From Thermosynechococcus sichuanensis E542 (GTDB lineage Bacteria; Cyanobacteriota; Cyanobacteriia; Thermosynechococcales; Thermosynechococcaceae): DNA of 64,000 nucleotides. This document shows, in pieces, positions 52,904 to 61,429 of this stretch. The notes under the pieces are model-generated. The model was not told the origin of the DNA, made no database searches, and worked only from the letters and a program-made list of their open reading frames with translations. The first letter of the stretch is position 1; each line of letters begins with the position of its first letter. The stretch covers positions 62,001 through 126,000 of the forward strand of contig NZ_CP032152.1 of the NCBI RefSeq assembly GCF_003555505.1. Reading direction: 5' to 3'. A program made the position numbers and the translations under genes.

Positions 52904-55330
52904 ATGACCTCTGTGCTCCTCCAATCCGTTGTTGAAAGTGATGAACGTATCGATCTGCGTCAATTTTCACGCATTTTGCAGTTGGGGGAAAAACGCTATC
53001 TCTTGCGCAATGAAATTCTGGGCGCCTTTGCGGACTACTGTCGCGAGCAAGATCGCCCTGTCCCTACGCCCTTAGAATCTCGGCTCAGCAAACTGGTCTT
53101 TTATACCCAAGAGATCATTGTTGACAACGAAAGTCTGTGTTGGATTATTCGGCCACGGATTGCCCAGCAGGAGGTGTGTCGGTTACTCATAGAAGATTTG
53201 ACGATCGTGCCGATGACAATTCCCGAGCTACTGGATCTGCGCGATCGCCTAGTGAATCGGTACCATCCCAACGAGGGGGATGTTTTTGAAATTGATGTCC
53301 AGCCCTTCTATGACTACTCGCCGATCATCCGCGATGCCAAGAATATCGGTAAGGGGGTGGAGTTTCTCAATCGTTATTTATCCAGCAAACTTTTCCAGGA
53401 CCCGCGCCAATGGCAGCAGAACCTCTTTAACTTTTTGCAAATTCATCGCTACAACGGCTATCAACTCCTTATTAACGAGCGGATTCGCTCTCCGCAGCAT
53501 CTCTCGGAACAGGTGAAGCAAGCCCTTGTAGCCCTGAGCGATCGCGCCCCCGACGAGGCCTACAGTGAGTTTCGCTTTGAACTGCAAAATCTCGGCTTTG
53601 AACCGGGTTGGGGCAATACCGTCGCCCGCGTACGGGACACCCTAGAAATTTTGGATCAACTTTTGGATTCGCCCGATCACCAAGTGCTGGAGGCCTTTGT
53701 CTCGCGGATCCCGATGCTCTTTCGCATTGCCCTAATTTCTCCCCACGGCTGGTTTGGCCAAGAGGGGGTGCTGGGGCGACCCGACACGGGTGGGCAGGTG
53801 GTCTATATCCTCGACCAAGTGAAAAGCCTTGAAAAGCAAATGCGCGAGGATTTAGAACTAGCCGGGTTGGGGGTACTGGAGGCACGGCCGAAAATTATTG
53901 TCCTGACTCGCCTGATTCCCAATGCCGAAGGGACGCTGTGCAACCAACGCCTAGAGAAAATCTACGGCACCAATGATGCTTGGATCCTGCGGGTGCCCTT
54001 CCGTGAATTTAATCCCAAGGTGACGCAAAACTGGATTTCTCGCTTTGAAATCTGGCCTTATCTGGAAACCTTTGCCATTGATGCGGAGCGGGAGTTACGA
54101 GCTGAGTTTGGCCATGTCCCCGATTTGATTATTGGCAACTATTCCGATGGCAACTTGGTGGCCTTTTTGCTGGCACGGCGACTGAAGGTGACCCAATGCA
54201 ACATTGCCCATGCCCTCGAGAAATCTAAATACCTCTTTAGTAACCTCTACTGGCAGGACTTAGAGGATAAGTATCACTTTTCGCTGCAATTTACGGCGGA
54301 TCTGATTGCCATGAATGCCGCCAACTTTATTATCAGCAGCACCTACCAAGAGATTGTGGGAACCCCCGACAGTATTGGCCAGTACGAGTCCTATCAATCC
54401 TTTACCATGCCTGACTTGTACCATGTGGTGAATGGCATTGAACTCTTTAGCCCAAAATTTAACGTGGTGCCACCGGGGGTGAATGAACAGGTTTACTTTC
54501 CCTACTACCACTACACAGAGCGACTGGAGGGCGATCGCCAGCGGTTGGAGGAACTGCTCTTTACCCTTGAAGACCCGCAGCAGATCTACGGTCACTTAGA
54601 GGATCCTGAGAAACGCCCCCTCTTTTCGATGGCGCGGCTAGATCGGATCAAAAACCTGACTGGATTGGCAGAGGCCTTTGGTCGGAGTAAAGAATTGCAA
54701 GAGCGCTGCAATTTAATTTTGGTGGCGGGCAAGTTGCGCACCGAAGACTCTAGCGATCGCGAGGAAATCGCTGAAATTGAGAAGCTCTATCAAATCATCC
54801 ACGCGTACAATCTCCACGGCAAAATTCGTTGGCTAGGGATTCGTTTACCGAAAGCAGATTCGGGGGAAATTTATCGCATCATTGCCGATCGCCAAGGGAT
54901 TTTTGTCCAGCCTGCTTTGTTTGAAGCCTTTGGCTTGACGATTCTCGAAGCGATGATCAGTGGTCTGCCCACCTTTGGCACGCGCTTTGGCGGCCCTCTG
55001 GAAATTATCCAAGATGGGGTGAATGGCTTTTATATCAACCCCACCCACTTAGAGGAAATGGCGGAAACGATTGTCCGCTTTTTAGAAGCTTGCGATCGCG
55101 ATCCTGACCAGTGGCAGCGGATTTCCAAAGCGGGTATCGAGCGGGTCTATAGCACCTACACCTGGAAAATTCACTGTACACGCCTGCTCTCCCTTGCCAA
55201 GATCTACGGCTTCTGGAATTTCTCTTCTCAAGAAAACCGCGAAGACATGATGCGCTATATGGAGGCGCTCTTCTATCTGCTCTATAAACCCCGCGCCCAA
55301 GCCCTATTGGCAGAGCACATGCAGCGGTGA
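52904..55330 (+). CDS. susA: Sucrose synthase
   Basis: An 808-residue GT4 enzyme that reversibly makes sucrose and a nucleoside diphosphate from NDP-glucose and fructose. The N-terminal 250 residues are the sucrose-synthase regulatory part. The catalytic domain begins SPHGWFGQEGVLGRPDTGGQ and includes the donor-site signature EAFGLTILEAMISGLPTFGT (E-x7-E). The chosen ATG (MTSVLLQSVVES) matches the usual length; a TTG 48 bases earlier is less likely. Cyanobacterial forms often prefer ADP-glucose, linking sucrose to glycogen. No sucrose-phosphate synthase is in the window. Confidence 0.95.
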   Translation: MTSVLLQSVVESDERIDLRQFSRILQLGEKRYLLRNEILGAFADYCREQDRPVPTPLESRLSKLVFYTQEIIVDNESLCWIIRPRIAQQEVCRLLIEDLTIVPMTIPELLDLRDRLVNRYHPNEGDVFEIDVQPFYDYSPIIRDAKNIGKGVEFLNRYLSSKLFQDPRQWQQNLFNFLQIHRYNGYQLLINERIRSPQHLSEQVKQALVALSDRAPDEAYSEFRFELQNLGFEPGWGNTVARVRDTLEILDQLLDSPDHQVLEAFVSRIPMLFRIALISPHGWFGQEGVLGRPDTGGQVVYILDQVKSLEKQMREDLELAGLGVLEARPKIIVLTRLIPNAEGTLCNQRLEKIYGTNDAWILRVPFREFNPKVTQNWISRFEIWPYLETFAIDAERELRAEFGHVPDLIIGNYSDGNLVAFLLARRLKVTQCNIAHALEKSKYLFSNLYWQDLEDKYHFSLQFTADLIAMNAANFIISSTYQEIVGTPDSIGQYESYQSFTMPDLYHVVNGIELFSPKFNVVPPGVNEQVYFPYYHYTERLEGDRQRLEELLFTLEDPQQIYGHLEDPEKRPLFSMARLDRIKNLTGLAEAFGRSKELQERCNLILVAGKLRTEDSSDREEIAEIEKLYQIIHAYNLHGKIRWLGIRLPKADSGEIYRIIADRQGIFVQPALFEAFGLTILEAMISGLPTFGTRFGGPLEIIQDGVNGFYINPTHLEEMAETIVRFLEACDRDPDQWQRISKAGIERVYSTYTWKIHCTRLLSLAKIYGFWNFSSQENREDMMRYMEALFYLLYKPRAQALLAEHMQR

Positions 55331-55371
55331 GATTGGTTTCGCTACTAGGTGGGAAGCTCCGCAAGAGGAGG

Positions 55372-56016
55372 TCAAACGTAATGGTAATCGATCGCCCAGC
55401 GAGCCAATTCAGTGCGATTGTGGCACCCTGTTTTCCCCAGCATATTGCTGACATGGCTTTCCACCGTACGCTGACTCACGTGTAGCTCTGCGGCAATTTC
55501 ACGATTCGACATGCCGCGGGCGACGTATTGGAGGATGCGCGTTTCTGTGGGGGTGAGTTCGACACCCGGCGGGGGTGTGGGCACAGGCGGCGTTTGCAGA
55601 CCTTGAGCTTCCCGCAGGCGAGCGGTTTGTTTGAGGAGGGCTTGAATCTGAGCAAGGAGTTCATCCGGTTCAAAGGGCTTGACCAAATAAACATCACCGC
55701 CGGTTTGCAAGCCCTTAATGCGATCGTGGGTTTGCCCCTTGGCCGAGAGAAAGAGCACCGGCAACCAACTGAGGTGTGTTTGTTGTCGCACCGCACTGAC
55801 AAAGCTATAGCCATCCATCTGTGGCATCATCACATCACAAATAATTAAATCGGGCGTCTGCTGCTGAAGAATTGCCAGACCCTCATTGCCATGGGCTGCC
55901 GTTAGCACACGATACCCCTGCATCTCAAGGTAGTCCTTCACCAAGAGCACAAGGTTGGGGTCGTCATCTACTAGGAGAATCGTGGCATTTTGCGCAGGGG
56001 ACGCCTCAAGGTTCAT
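55372..56016 (-). CDS. NarL/LuxR-type response regulator, Ycf29/Rre1-like
   Basis: A 214-residue regulator. The receiver has the acidic pair in LLVDDDPNL, the phospho-acceptor in LIICDVMMPQMDG, and LSAKGQTHDRIKGLQTGGD, which matches the pattern of the plastid/cyanobacterial Ycf29 (Rre1) group. The proline-rich linker (PPVPTPPPG) leads to a LuxR helix-turn-helix with SNREIAAELHVSQRTVESHV. In Synechocystis, Rre1 works with the conserved kinase Hik2. Close paralogues exist, so the ortholog call is tentative. It is downstream of the diguanylate cyclase on the same strand. Confidence 0.8.
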   Translation of the reverse strand: MNLEASPAQNATILLVDDDPNLVLLVKDYLEMQGYRVLTAAHGNEGLAILQQQTPDLIICDVMMPQMDGYSFVSAVRQQTHLSWLPVLFLSAKGQTHDRIKGLQTGGDVYLVKPFEPDELLAQIQALLKQTARLREAQGLQTPPVPTPPPGVELTPTETRILQYVARGMSNREIAAELHVSQRTVESHVSNMLGKTGCHNRTELARWAIDYHYV

Positions 56017-56084
56017 ACAGTTCGGGCAGTCAACGGTGCTGGTGGAGGGTTTGCCTGAAAATCAGTGTACTTCTTTAGGATAGC

Positions 56085-57761
56085 CTATTCCGCTGGGGAG
56101 GAAGCGTTGGCAAATTCTGGGGCGGCCTCTTGGGGGGCGATGACAATCTGAGAGCGTCCTGCTGCTTTAGCGGCATAGAGGGCATCATCGGCTACCTTCA
56201 CCAGTTGCAGTAAGCTTTGTCCATGGGTGGGAAATTGACTGAGACCAGCACTAAAACTCACCTTGAAACTGTCATGGTTGGGGGCGTGGAAGGTGTGATT
56301 GCGCAATCGCTGTAAACAGATAGCAAGGCGGTGTTTGGCCACATCAAGGGAAATATCATAGAGGGCAATTAAAAATTCTTCGCCGCCCCAGCGAGCGACA
56401 ACATCTTCCATCCGCAGGGACTGTCGCAACAGGCGGGCAGTGGTCACCAATACCTGATCGCCAACGTCATGACCATAGGTGTCATTGATGCGTTTGAAAT
56501 GGTCTAAGTCTAAAACGGCGATACAGAGGGTTTGCTGTTGGCGGCTAGCAAGGGTCAAAAAGCGTTCAATATCCTCTGTGGCCTTGCGGCGATTGCTCAG
56601 CCCTGTGAGGGGATCCACCTCTGCCAAGCGTTTCAGAAGGCGGGTACGCTCGAGGCGATTGATGATCCGTGTCATTAGCTCAGGGCCAACAATCGGTTTA
56701 TTGACAAAATCATCGGCGCCAGCGGCAAAGAGTTGGGTGACGAGGGCTGGATCGGTGGTGGCGGTGAGAAAGAGAATCGGAAGCTGATTCCAGCGGGGAT
56801 CATTGCGCACCACTTGGCAGAGTTCTAGGCCGTTAATACCCGGCATTTGGACATCGAGAATTACCAATTCGGGGTTAGTGGCTTCTAGGACATCCCAAAA
56901 TTGATCGGGATCCTGAAGGGAGGTGACACTCATTCCCCAGGGTTCTAAGAGCCGTTTCAAGATGGTTAGGGTGACGGCGTCATCATCCACGGTCAGGATA
57001 CTGGCGGAGGTAATTTCTTGAGGTTGGAGCAACTGTTCAAGGGTCTGCAATAGCCGCTCGACATCCACTGGTTTACTCAGGGTCATCCGTGAGCCAAGGC
57101 GAATGGCGGCGAGGCGATCGCGCCACGTGTCGTGGGCAGTAAACACCAGTGCAGGGATGGGCGGACGATGTTGCCGCAATTGCTGCAAAAATTCGCGGGT
57201 GGTGACGGCATCGGGCATCACTTCAGGATTGAGAATGACGGCATTGGGCCAGCACTCCTCAAGGAAGGTCTTGACCAGTGGCCAACTATCCATGGCGACG
57301 TAGCGAAACCCACCATCGGCGGAATGTTCCTCAAGGGAGCGAATTAACTCAGCATCGTTGTCAATGTGGAGAACAAGGGGTAAGCCTGAGTCGTTGTTAT
57401 TGTCAGGTTTGGAAGTGGCGATCGCGCTAAGGAGTTGCTGGACAATTTCAAGGAGCGCTGCTGGGGAGCAGGGATAGTGGTAGTAAATGACTTGGCTTTC
57501 TGGCTGAGTGGGTAAGTTGGTGCGGGTGAGGACTAAAATTGGCTCCTGAAACCCGCGATCGCGGACTTGATGGCAAAAGACCTCAACGGCTGTGCCCAAG
57601 TGAGACTCATCCACAATCAACAGGTGGTAGCGACGACTGGCCAATAACCCCCAGAGGTCTTCGGGACGCGCCACCACATCCACCCGATGATCCGCAGTGG
57701 TCAAAATAGAGACCAACCTTGCTGCCGTTGCCACGTCGTCGTGATAAAGCAAAATGGCCAT
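56085..57761 (-). CDS. Diguanylate cyclase with three receiver-like domains
   Basis: A 558-residue protein of PleD-like design. Receiver-like domains lie at about 1-115 (degenerate), 128-245 (with LHIDNDAEL and VILNPEVMP, acceptor position altered) and 258-370 (complete: LTVDDDAVTL, LVILDVQMPGINGLEL, NKPIVG). The GGDEF domain (about 385-540) has the active form GGEEF, and an inhibitory-site RxxD (RMED) five residues before it, so it should make and be feedback-inhibited by cyclic di-GMP. Only the third receiver seems fit for phosphorylation. The gene starts 229 bases from isiA, divergently. Confidence 0.88.
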   Translation of the reverse strand: MAILLYHDDVATAARLVSILTTADHRVDVVARPEDLWGLLASRRYHLLIVDESHLGTAVEVFCHQVRDRGFQEPILVLTRTNLPTQPESQVIYYHYPCSPAALLEIVQQLLSAIATSKPDNNNDSGLPLVLHIDNDAELIRSLEEHSADGGFRYVAMDSWPLVKTFLEECWPNAVILNPEVMPDAVTTREFLQQLRQHRPPIPALVFTAHDTWRDRLAAIRLGSRMTLSKPVDVERLLQTLEQLLQPQEITSASILTVDDDAVTLTILKRLLEPWGMSVTSLQDPDQFWDVLEATNPELVILDVQMPGINGLELCQVVRNDPRWNQLPILFLTATTDPALVTQLFAAGADDFVNKPIVGPELMTRIINRLERTRLLKRLAEVDPLTGLSNRRKATEDIERFLTLASRQQQTLCIAVLDLDHFKRINDTYGHDVGDQVLVTTARLLRQSLRMEDVVARWGGEEFLIALYDISLDVAKHRLAICLQRLRNHTFHAPNHDSFKVSFSAGLSQFPTHGQSLLQLVKVADDALYAAKAAGRSQIVIAPQEAAPEFANASSPAE

Positions 57762-57890
57762 ACTTGCCCGCCAACAGCCTATTGCTATTACCCTACTCCC
57801 TTGTCTTTATCTTGCTCAAGTTCTCAAAGATACAAATTGCTGCTGGAGGCAGTTACATATCTTTACGTTTTCATGATTACCAAATGCCAC

Positions 57891-57947
57891 TAATTCTCAA
57901 TAGTGATGGTATAGTAAGCCTAGGCTTTATTGAGACTCATACTCAAT
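57891..57947 (+). promoter_or_regulatory. isiA promoter with candidate Fur operators
   Basis: A TATAGT box at 57910-57915 may be the -10 element. Overlapping the probable -35 zone, 57891-57901 reads ATTGAGAATTA on the minus strand, identical to a site before feoA. A second element at 57929-57947, ATTGAGACTCATACTCAAT, is an inverted repeat with six-base arms just downstream of the expected start of transcription. Both resemble cyanobacterial Fur boxes, and isiA is a classic Fur target in other cyanobacteria. Transcript data are not available here. Confidence 0.6.
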
Positions 57948-57989
57948 AAGCTTGATATTGACACCATGCTTTTATCAAAGGAGGAATGT

Positions 57990-59081
57990 ATGGCGATCGC
58001 CAGTGAATCTCCGACCCCTGTAACCACGTCACCACCAACCGGTGCAGGTTTGCAAACCTACGGTCAAGCTAATGTCAAGTATGACTGGTGGGCGGGTAAT
58101 GCCCGATTTGTCAATCTTTCAGGGTTATTTATCGCTGCCCATGTGGCGCAAGCAGCGCTGACGGTATTTTGGGCGGGAGCGTTTACGCTCTACGAAATTT
58201 CCCAATACAAACCTGATCTGCCCATGGGGGAACAGGGTTTAATTTTATTGCCCCATTTAGCAACACTGGGCTTTGGCATCGGCGAGGGCGGTAAAGTTGT
58301 CGATCTCTACCCCTACTTTGTCATTGGCGCTGTACATCTCATTTCCTCGGCAGTGCTCGGTGCCGGTGCTCTCTTTCATACCTTTCGTGCTCCTCAGGAT
58401 CTCAGTACGGCTACAGGGCGGGCGCGGCGCTTCCATTTCCGCTGGGACGATCCGAAACAACTGGGGATGATTCTGGGGCATCATTTACTCTTTTTGGGGT
58501 TTGGTGCCCTGCTATTAGTCCTGAAGGCCACGCTCTGGGGGGGACTCTACGACGCCAATTTGCAAACCGTGCGCCTTGTTACTCAACCCACGTTGGATCC
58601 CTTTGTTATTTACGGTTATCAAACCCACTTTGCCAGCATTGACAATCTGGAAGACTTGGTGGGCGGCCATATCTACGTCGCTATCTTGCTCATTGCAGGT
58701 GGCATTTGGCATATCCTTGTGCCGCCGCTAACTTGGGCACGGAAAGTCTTGATGTTTAATGCTGAAGCCATCCTTTCCTACTCCCTAGGGGGTATTGCTC
58801 TCGCGGGATTTGTGGCGGCCTACTTCTGTGCGGTGAATACCCTGGCCTATCCCGTAGAGTTTTATGGGCCACCCCTAGAAGTAAAACTGGGAATTGCTCC
58901 CTACTTTGCGGACACAATCGACTTGCCCCTTGGGCAGCATACGCCCCGTGCTTGGCTTGCAAATGCGCATTTCTTCCTTGCCTTTTTCTTCCTACAGGGG
59001 CATCTTTGGCACGCCCTACGAGCCATGGGATTCAATTTCAAGCAATTGGAAACTTTTCTCAATCCGGTTGTTGAAAGCTAA
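57990..59081 (+). CDS. isiA: Iron-stress-induced chlorophyll-binding protein CP43' (IsiA)
   Basis: A 363-residue chlorophyll a antenna protein with six transmembrane helices that forms rings around photosystem I when iron is short. Family marks include [55 protein letters not shown] and the end [14 protein letters not shown]. Histidines for chlorophyll are in place. It lacks the large lumenal loop of CP43 (PsbC). The start is set by AAAGGAGGAA just upstream and gives an N-terminal extension of about 20 polar residues ([11 protein letters not shown]) before the conserved part, longer than I expect for IsiA. isiB is not downstream. Confidence 0.93.
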   Translation: MAIASESPTPVTTSPPTGAGLQTYGQANVKYDWWAGNARFVNLSGLFIAAHVAQAALTVFWAGAFTLYEISQYKPDLPMGEQGLILLPHLATLGFGIGEGGKVVDLYPYFVIGAVHLISSAVLGAGALFHTFRAPQDLSTATGRARRFHFRWDDPKQLGMILGHHLLFLGFGALLLVLKATLWGGLYDANLQTVRLVTQPTLDPFVIYGYQTHFASIDNLEDLVGGHIYVAILLIAGGIWHILVPPLTWARKVLMFNAEAILSYSLGGIALAGFVAAYFCAVNTLAYPVEFYGPPLEVKLGIAPYFADTIDLPLGQHTPRAWLANAHFFLAFFFLQGHLWHALRAMGFNFKQLETFLNPVVES

Positions 59082-59115
59082 TTGCAATAGTTCTCCTCTT
59101 GAGCTATAGGTGCTG

Positions 59116-59144
59116 CCCTCGGTCAGAGCGATCGAGGGTTTTTT
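59116..59144 (+). terminator. isiA terminator
   Basis: CCCTCG pairs with CGAGGG around an 11-base loop and is followed directly by six T. It begins 34 bases after the isiA stop codon, so the isiA message is probably monocistronic. Confidence 0.85.
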
Positions 59145-59152
59145 CTAGGGAT

Positions 59153-59371
59153 TTAAGGAGGGCTTTCATTCTTTTGGGAGCGTCTGCTACCCCTAAGCTG
59201 TCGCGCGATTGCCGGCGCAAAGAAAATCAAAAAGGCAACTTGAGCCGTAAAAACCCAGCCATAGTACCGCAAAATAGGATGTAAATCCCACTGCGCCATG
59301 AACCCTAGACTGGCCACTGTCCATAGGAGAATAACTGTTGGCAGCAGCAGTTGGCGTTTTGGTCGAGCCAT
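59153..59371 (-). CDS. Small two-helix membrane protein
   Basis: A 72-residue protein with two predicted membrane helices (LLLPTVILLWTVASLGFMA and GWVFTAQVAFLIFFAPAIA) and a basic, serine-rich tail. Its start is three bases after the DUF3318 stop, so it is translated from the same message. I do not know a family for it. The tight coupling suggests it works with the DUF3318 protein at the membrane. Confidence 0.65.
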   Translation of the reverse strand: MARPKRQLLLPTVILLWTVASLGFMAQWDLHPILRYYGWVFTAQVAFLIFFAPAIARQLRGSRRSQKNESPP

Positions 59372-59374
59372 GAT

Positions 59375-60016
59375 CTAGGATTCTGCTTGCATGGCCTGCA
59401 TGCGGGCTTTCGCTTTGGCCGCACTCTTTTTCAGGGCTTGCAGACGCATTTCATAGCGTTTGCGTTGGCGGCGGTTAGGAGCTTGCTCAATCAAGAGCTT
59501 GAGGGCACTGCCAAGGCTTTTATAGGCGTTGGGGAGTTCGTAGCCAAAACGAGTCGCAAGGGCGATCGCTCGCTCATCAGCGGCAATAGCTTCCTTGAGC
59601 ACCTTTTCACCATTGTTGCGCTGGTAAAGCCGCCAGCCCGAAAAGCCACACAACCCAAGGGCAAGCAGCAGTAACAGGCCATCCTGTACCCAGAGTTCCC
59701 CCACGGCTCCTCCTAGACCAATCGCCAGTGCAGCCATCTCCCAGCCATCACGAGGAATCGTGTCATTCTGAATGCGGGCAACCTCATGCCAAAAGAGGAG
59801 ATTGCGTTGATCCTTGGCCAATTGATCCCAGCGGGCTAAATCAATTTGAATTTCCACCTCATCCTTGCCGATTTCCTCGCAGGTAATGAGGGGAGGATTC
59901 ACCCCACTGGCTGGTTCGATCGTCACCCAGCTTTGCAGCTCTGGTGGCAGGAGAGACTTGAGACGACGCAATTCTGCTAAGTCAGAACGGGCAACTGAGG
60001 ATGCAGCCGAGGTCAT
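59375..60016 (-). CDS. DUF3318 family membrane protein
   Basis: A 213-residue protein conserved in cyanobacteria. The N-terminal part is soluble ([19 protein letters not shown]). It contains an HE pair in [21 protein letters not shown], reminiscent of a metal site in M48-like peptidases although the full HExxH is not present. Two hydrophobic helices follow (about 95-130), and then a basic helical tail rich in Lys, Arg and Ala. The function is unknown. It is the first gene of a pair with the small membrane protein downstream. Confidence 0.8.
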   Translation of the reverse strand: MTSAASSVARSDLAELRRLKSLLPPELQSWVTIEPASGVNPPLITCEEIGKDEVEIQIDLARWDQLAKDQRNLLFWHEVARIQNDTIPRDGWEMAALAIGLGGAVGELWVQDGLLLLLALGLCGFSGWRLYQRNNGEKVLKEAIAADERAIALATRFGYELPNAYKSLGSALKLLIEQAPNRRQRKRYEMRLQALKKSAAKAKARMQAMQAES

Positions 60017-60073
60017 AGCACCACAAAATCCTAGGGTATTTCTTACCTATCTTAACAGTTGAAGGCTGACCAA

Positions 60074-60147
<74 letters not shown>

Positions 60148-60665
60148 ACAACTTATCTAAGATAACATTTGCTGGCCTTTTCCTCAATTGAGCTGTGGGA
60201 ATTATCAGGGCAAAGAAATTTAGGCCAATTTTAGTCCATGGTGCAAACTAGAGTGGTAAAAACTCCCTCTGAGAGATAGTTTGAGAAATCTGCTCTATTG
60301 CGGCACCCACAATCGGTCAAACAGAACCAGTCAGCCACAGCCGTTTTCCAAGTGTTCGATACCCACTGCTCTCTCCTGTGAGGGTAACTGTAAATGATTG
60401 TCGCTGCCAAAGCGCTGGGAATGGGGGATGACACCCTACCCCACTGGCCTGAAGAACCCAATGACCCAAGCGCAGAAAAATACCATCAAAACTTGGCTGA
60501 CGACAAAACTCAGGCAAATTTTCAAACTGCCTCTATAAGCAAGGGTGATTCCTCCGATAGGGGCTTTCGCAGTTTCGAGTGCGTTTGATCCTCGTGTCAT
60601 AACGCTGAGGTGACATTGCGGCAGCTTTGCCCATTTGTAAAAGATAGCTCTTTATAAAATCTCTT
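60148..60665. other. Intergenic region with a coding-like remnant
   Basis: Between the tRNA and the feo operators there is no intact gene. On the minus strand, 60317-60540 has an open frame reading FDGIFLRLGHWVLQASGVG and ending in TGSV. A second frame continues to 60231 (ADFSNYLSEGVFTTLVC). Together they look like one frameshifted gene without a recognised family. A TnpB or other transposase remnant was considered but no signature supports it. Confidence 0.35.
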
Positions 60666-60685
60666 ATGAGATTAAATGTCTCAAT
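60666..60685 (+). promoter_or_regulatory. Candidate Fur operator 1 of the feo operon
   Basis: ATGAGATTAAATGTCTCAAT is an inverted repeat with arms TGAGA and TCTCA. On the minus strand it begins ATTGAGA, the same core as the sites near isiA and at 60825. It lies about 265 bases before the feoA start, so it may act on a distal promoter. Confidence 0.45.
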
Positions 60686-60824
60686 AAAAGACTCATTGCA
60701 AGTCTAAATATTTTACTTAAGACAAAAAGCCGCACCAAAACTTTCAAATAGCCCCACTCTCAGGATGACGGCAGATAGGTTAAGACTTGCTAAAGCCACG
60801 CTGTCACTGCAAAGCCGTACTGTA

Positions 60825-60844
60825 AATTGAGAATTATCTGCAAT
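60825..60844 (+). promoter_or_regulatory. Candidate Fur operator 2 of the feo operon
   Basis: AATTGAGAATTATCTGCAAT contains the 11-mer ATTGAGAATTA (60826-60836), exactly as found before isiA at 57891-57901 on the other strand. It is about 107 bases before the feoA start, a good place for control of the main promoter. Confidence 0.55.
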
Positions 60845-60950
60845 AAGTAGCTTTCAGAAAGTCATTAAATGCAATATGTCATCACCTTCATGGTCACCCT
60901 TTACCTACATTGGCGACCCCCATCCTCGAAGGCAGCGCTGGAGACGAGGT

Positions 60951-61415
60951 ATGTCTAACCTGATTTCCCTTGCCGAAGCCAAGGTGGGCGATCGCTATAC
61001 CATTGCTCAATTGACCTGCAATAATACTCAGCAACTATTGGGGATGGGTCTAAGGCCAGGGGCGGTGATTACTGTTTTGGATCGGAGCGATCGCGGGGCA
61101 GTCATCGTAGCTTTGGATTCACAGCGGTTTTGCATTAACCACGAGCTAGCCCAAAACATCTTGCTCAAGGCGCTAGAGCTTCCAGTGATAAACCTACGCA
61201 CCGCCCCGGTTGGTACTCGCCTACGCATTATTGGTTACGCCCCGACCGCTCCCAGTTATAAACGCAAATTATTAGCAATGGGTCTAACGCCGGGTACTGA
61301 AGTAGAGGTGATTCGCCATGCTCCCTTGGGAGATCCCACAGATATTAAAGTGCGGGGCTTTCATTTGACCTTGCGCAAGGATGAAGCCGATGCCCTCAAA
61401 GTCTATCCACTCTAG
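60951..61415 (+). CDS. feoA: Double FeoA-domain protein of the ferrous iron uptake system
   Basis: A 154-residue protein containing two SH3-like FeoA domains in one chain (about 1-75 and 80-154), each with the pattern LLGMGLRPGAVITVL or LLAMGLTPGTEVEVI. FeoA domains are normally about 75-90 residues and single; they help FeoB transport Fe2+. GGAG lies seven bases before the chosen ATG. A longer frame from 60876 lacks a ribosome binding site. The gene is 14 bases upstream of feoB. Fusion of two copies is a notable variant, found also in some other cyanobacteria as far as I recall. Confidence 0.88.
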   Translation: MSNLISLAEAKVGDRYTIAQLTCNNTQQLLGMGLRPGAVITVLDRSDRGAVIVALDSQRFCINHELAQNILLKALELPVINLRTAPVGTRLRIIGYAPTAPSYKRKLLAMGLTPGTEVEVIRHAPLGDPTDIKVRGFHLTLRKDEADALKVYPL

Positions 61416-61429
61416 CAAAGGAATGTGAC

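Noticed and set aside
60876-60950. An upstream ATG for feoA
   Set aside because: It has no ribosome binding site and its 25 residues are not FeoA-like, whereas the ATG at 60951 follows GGAG.
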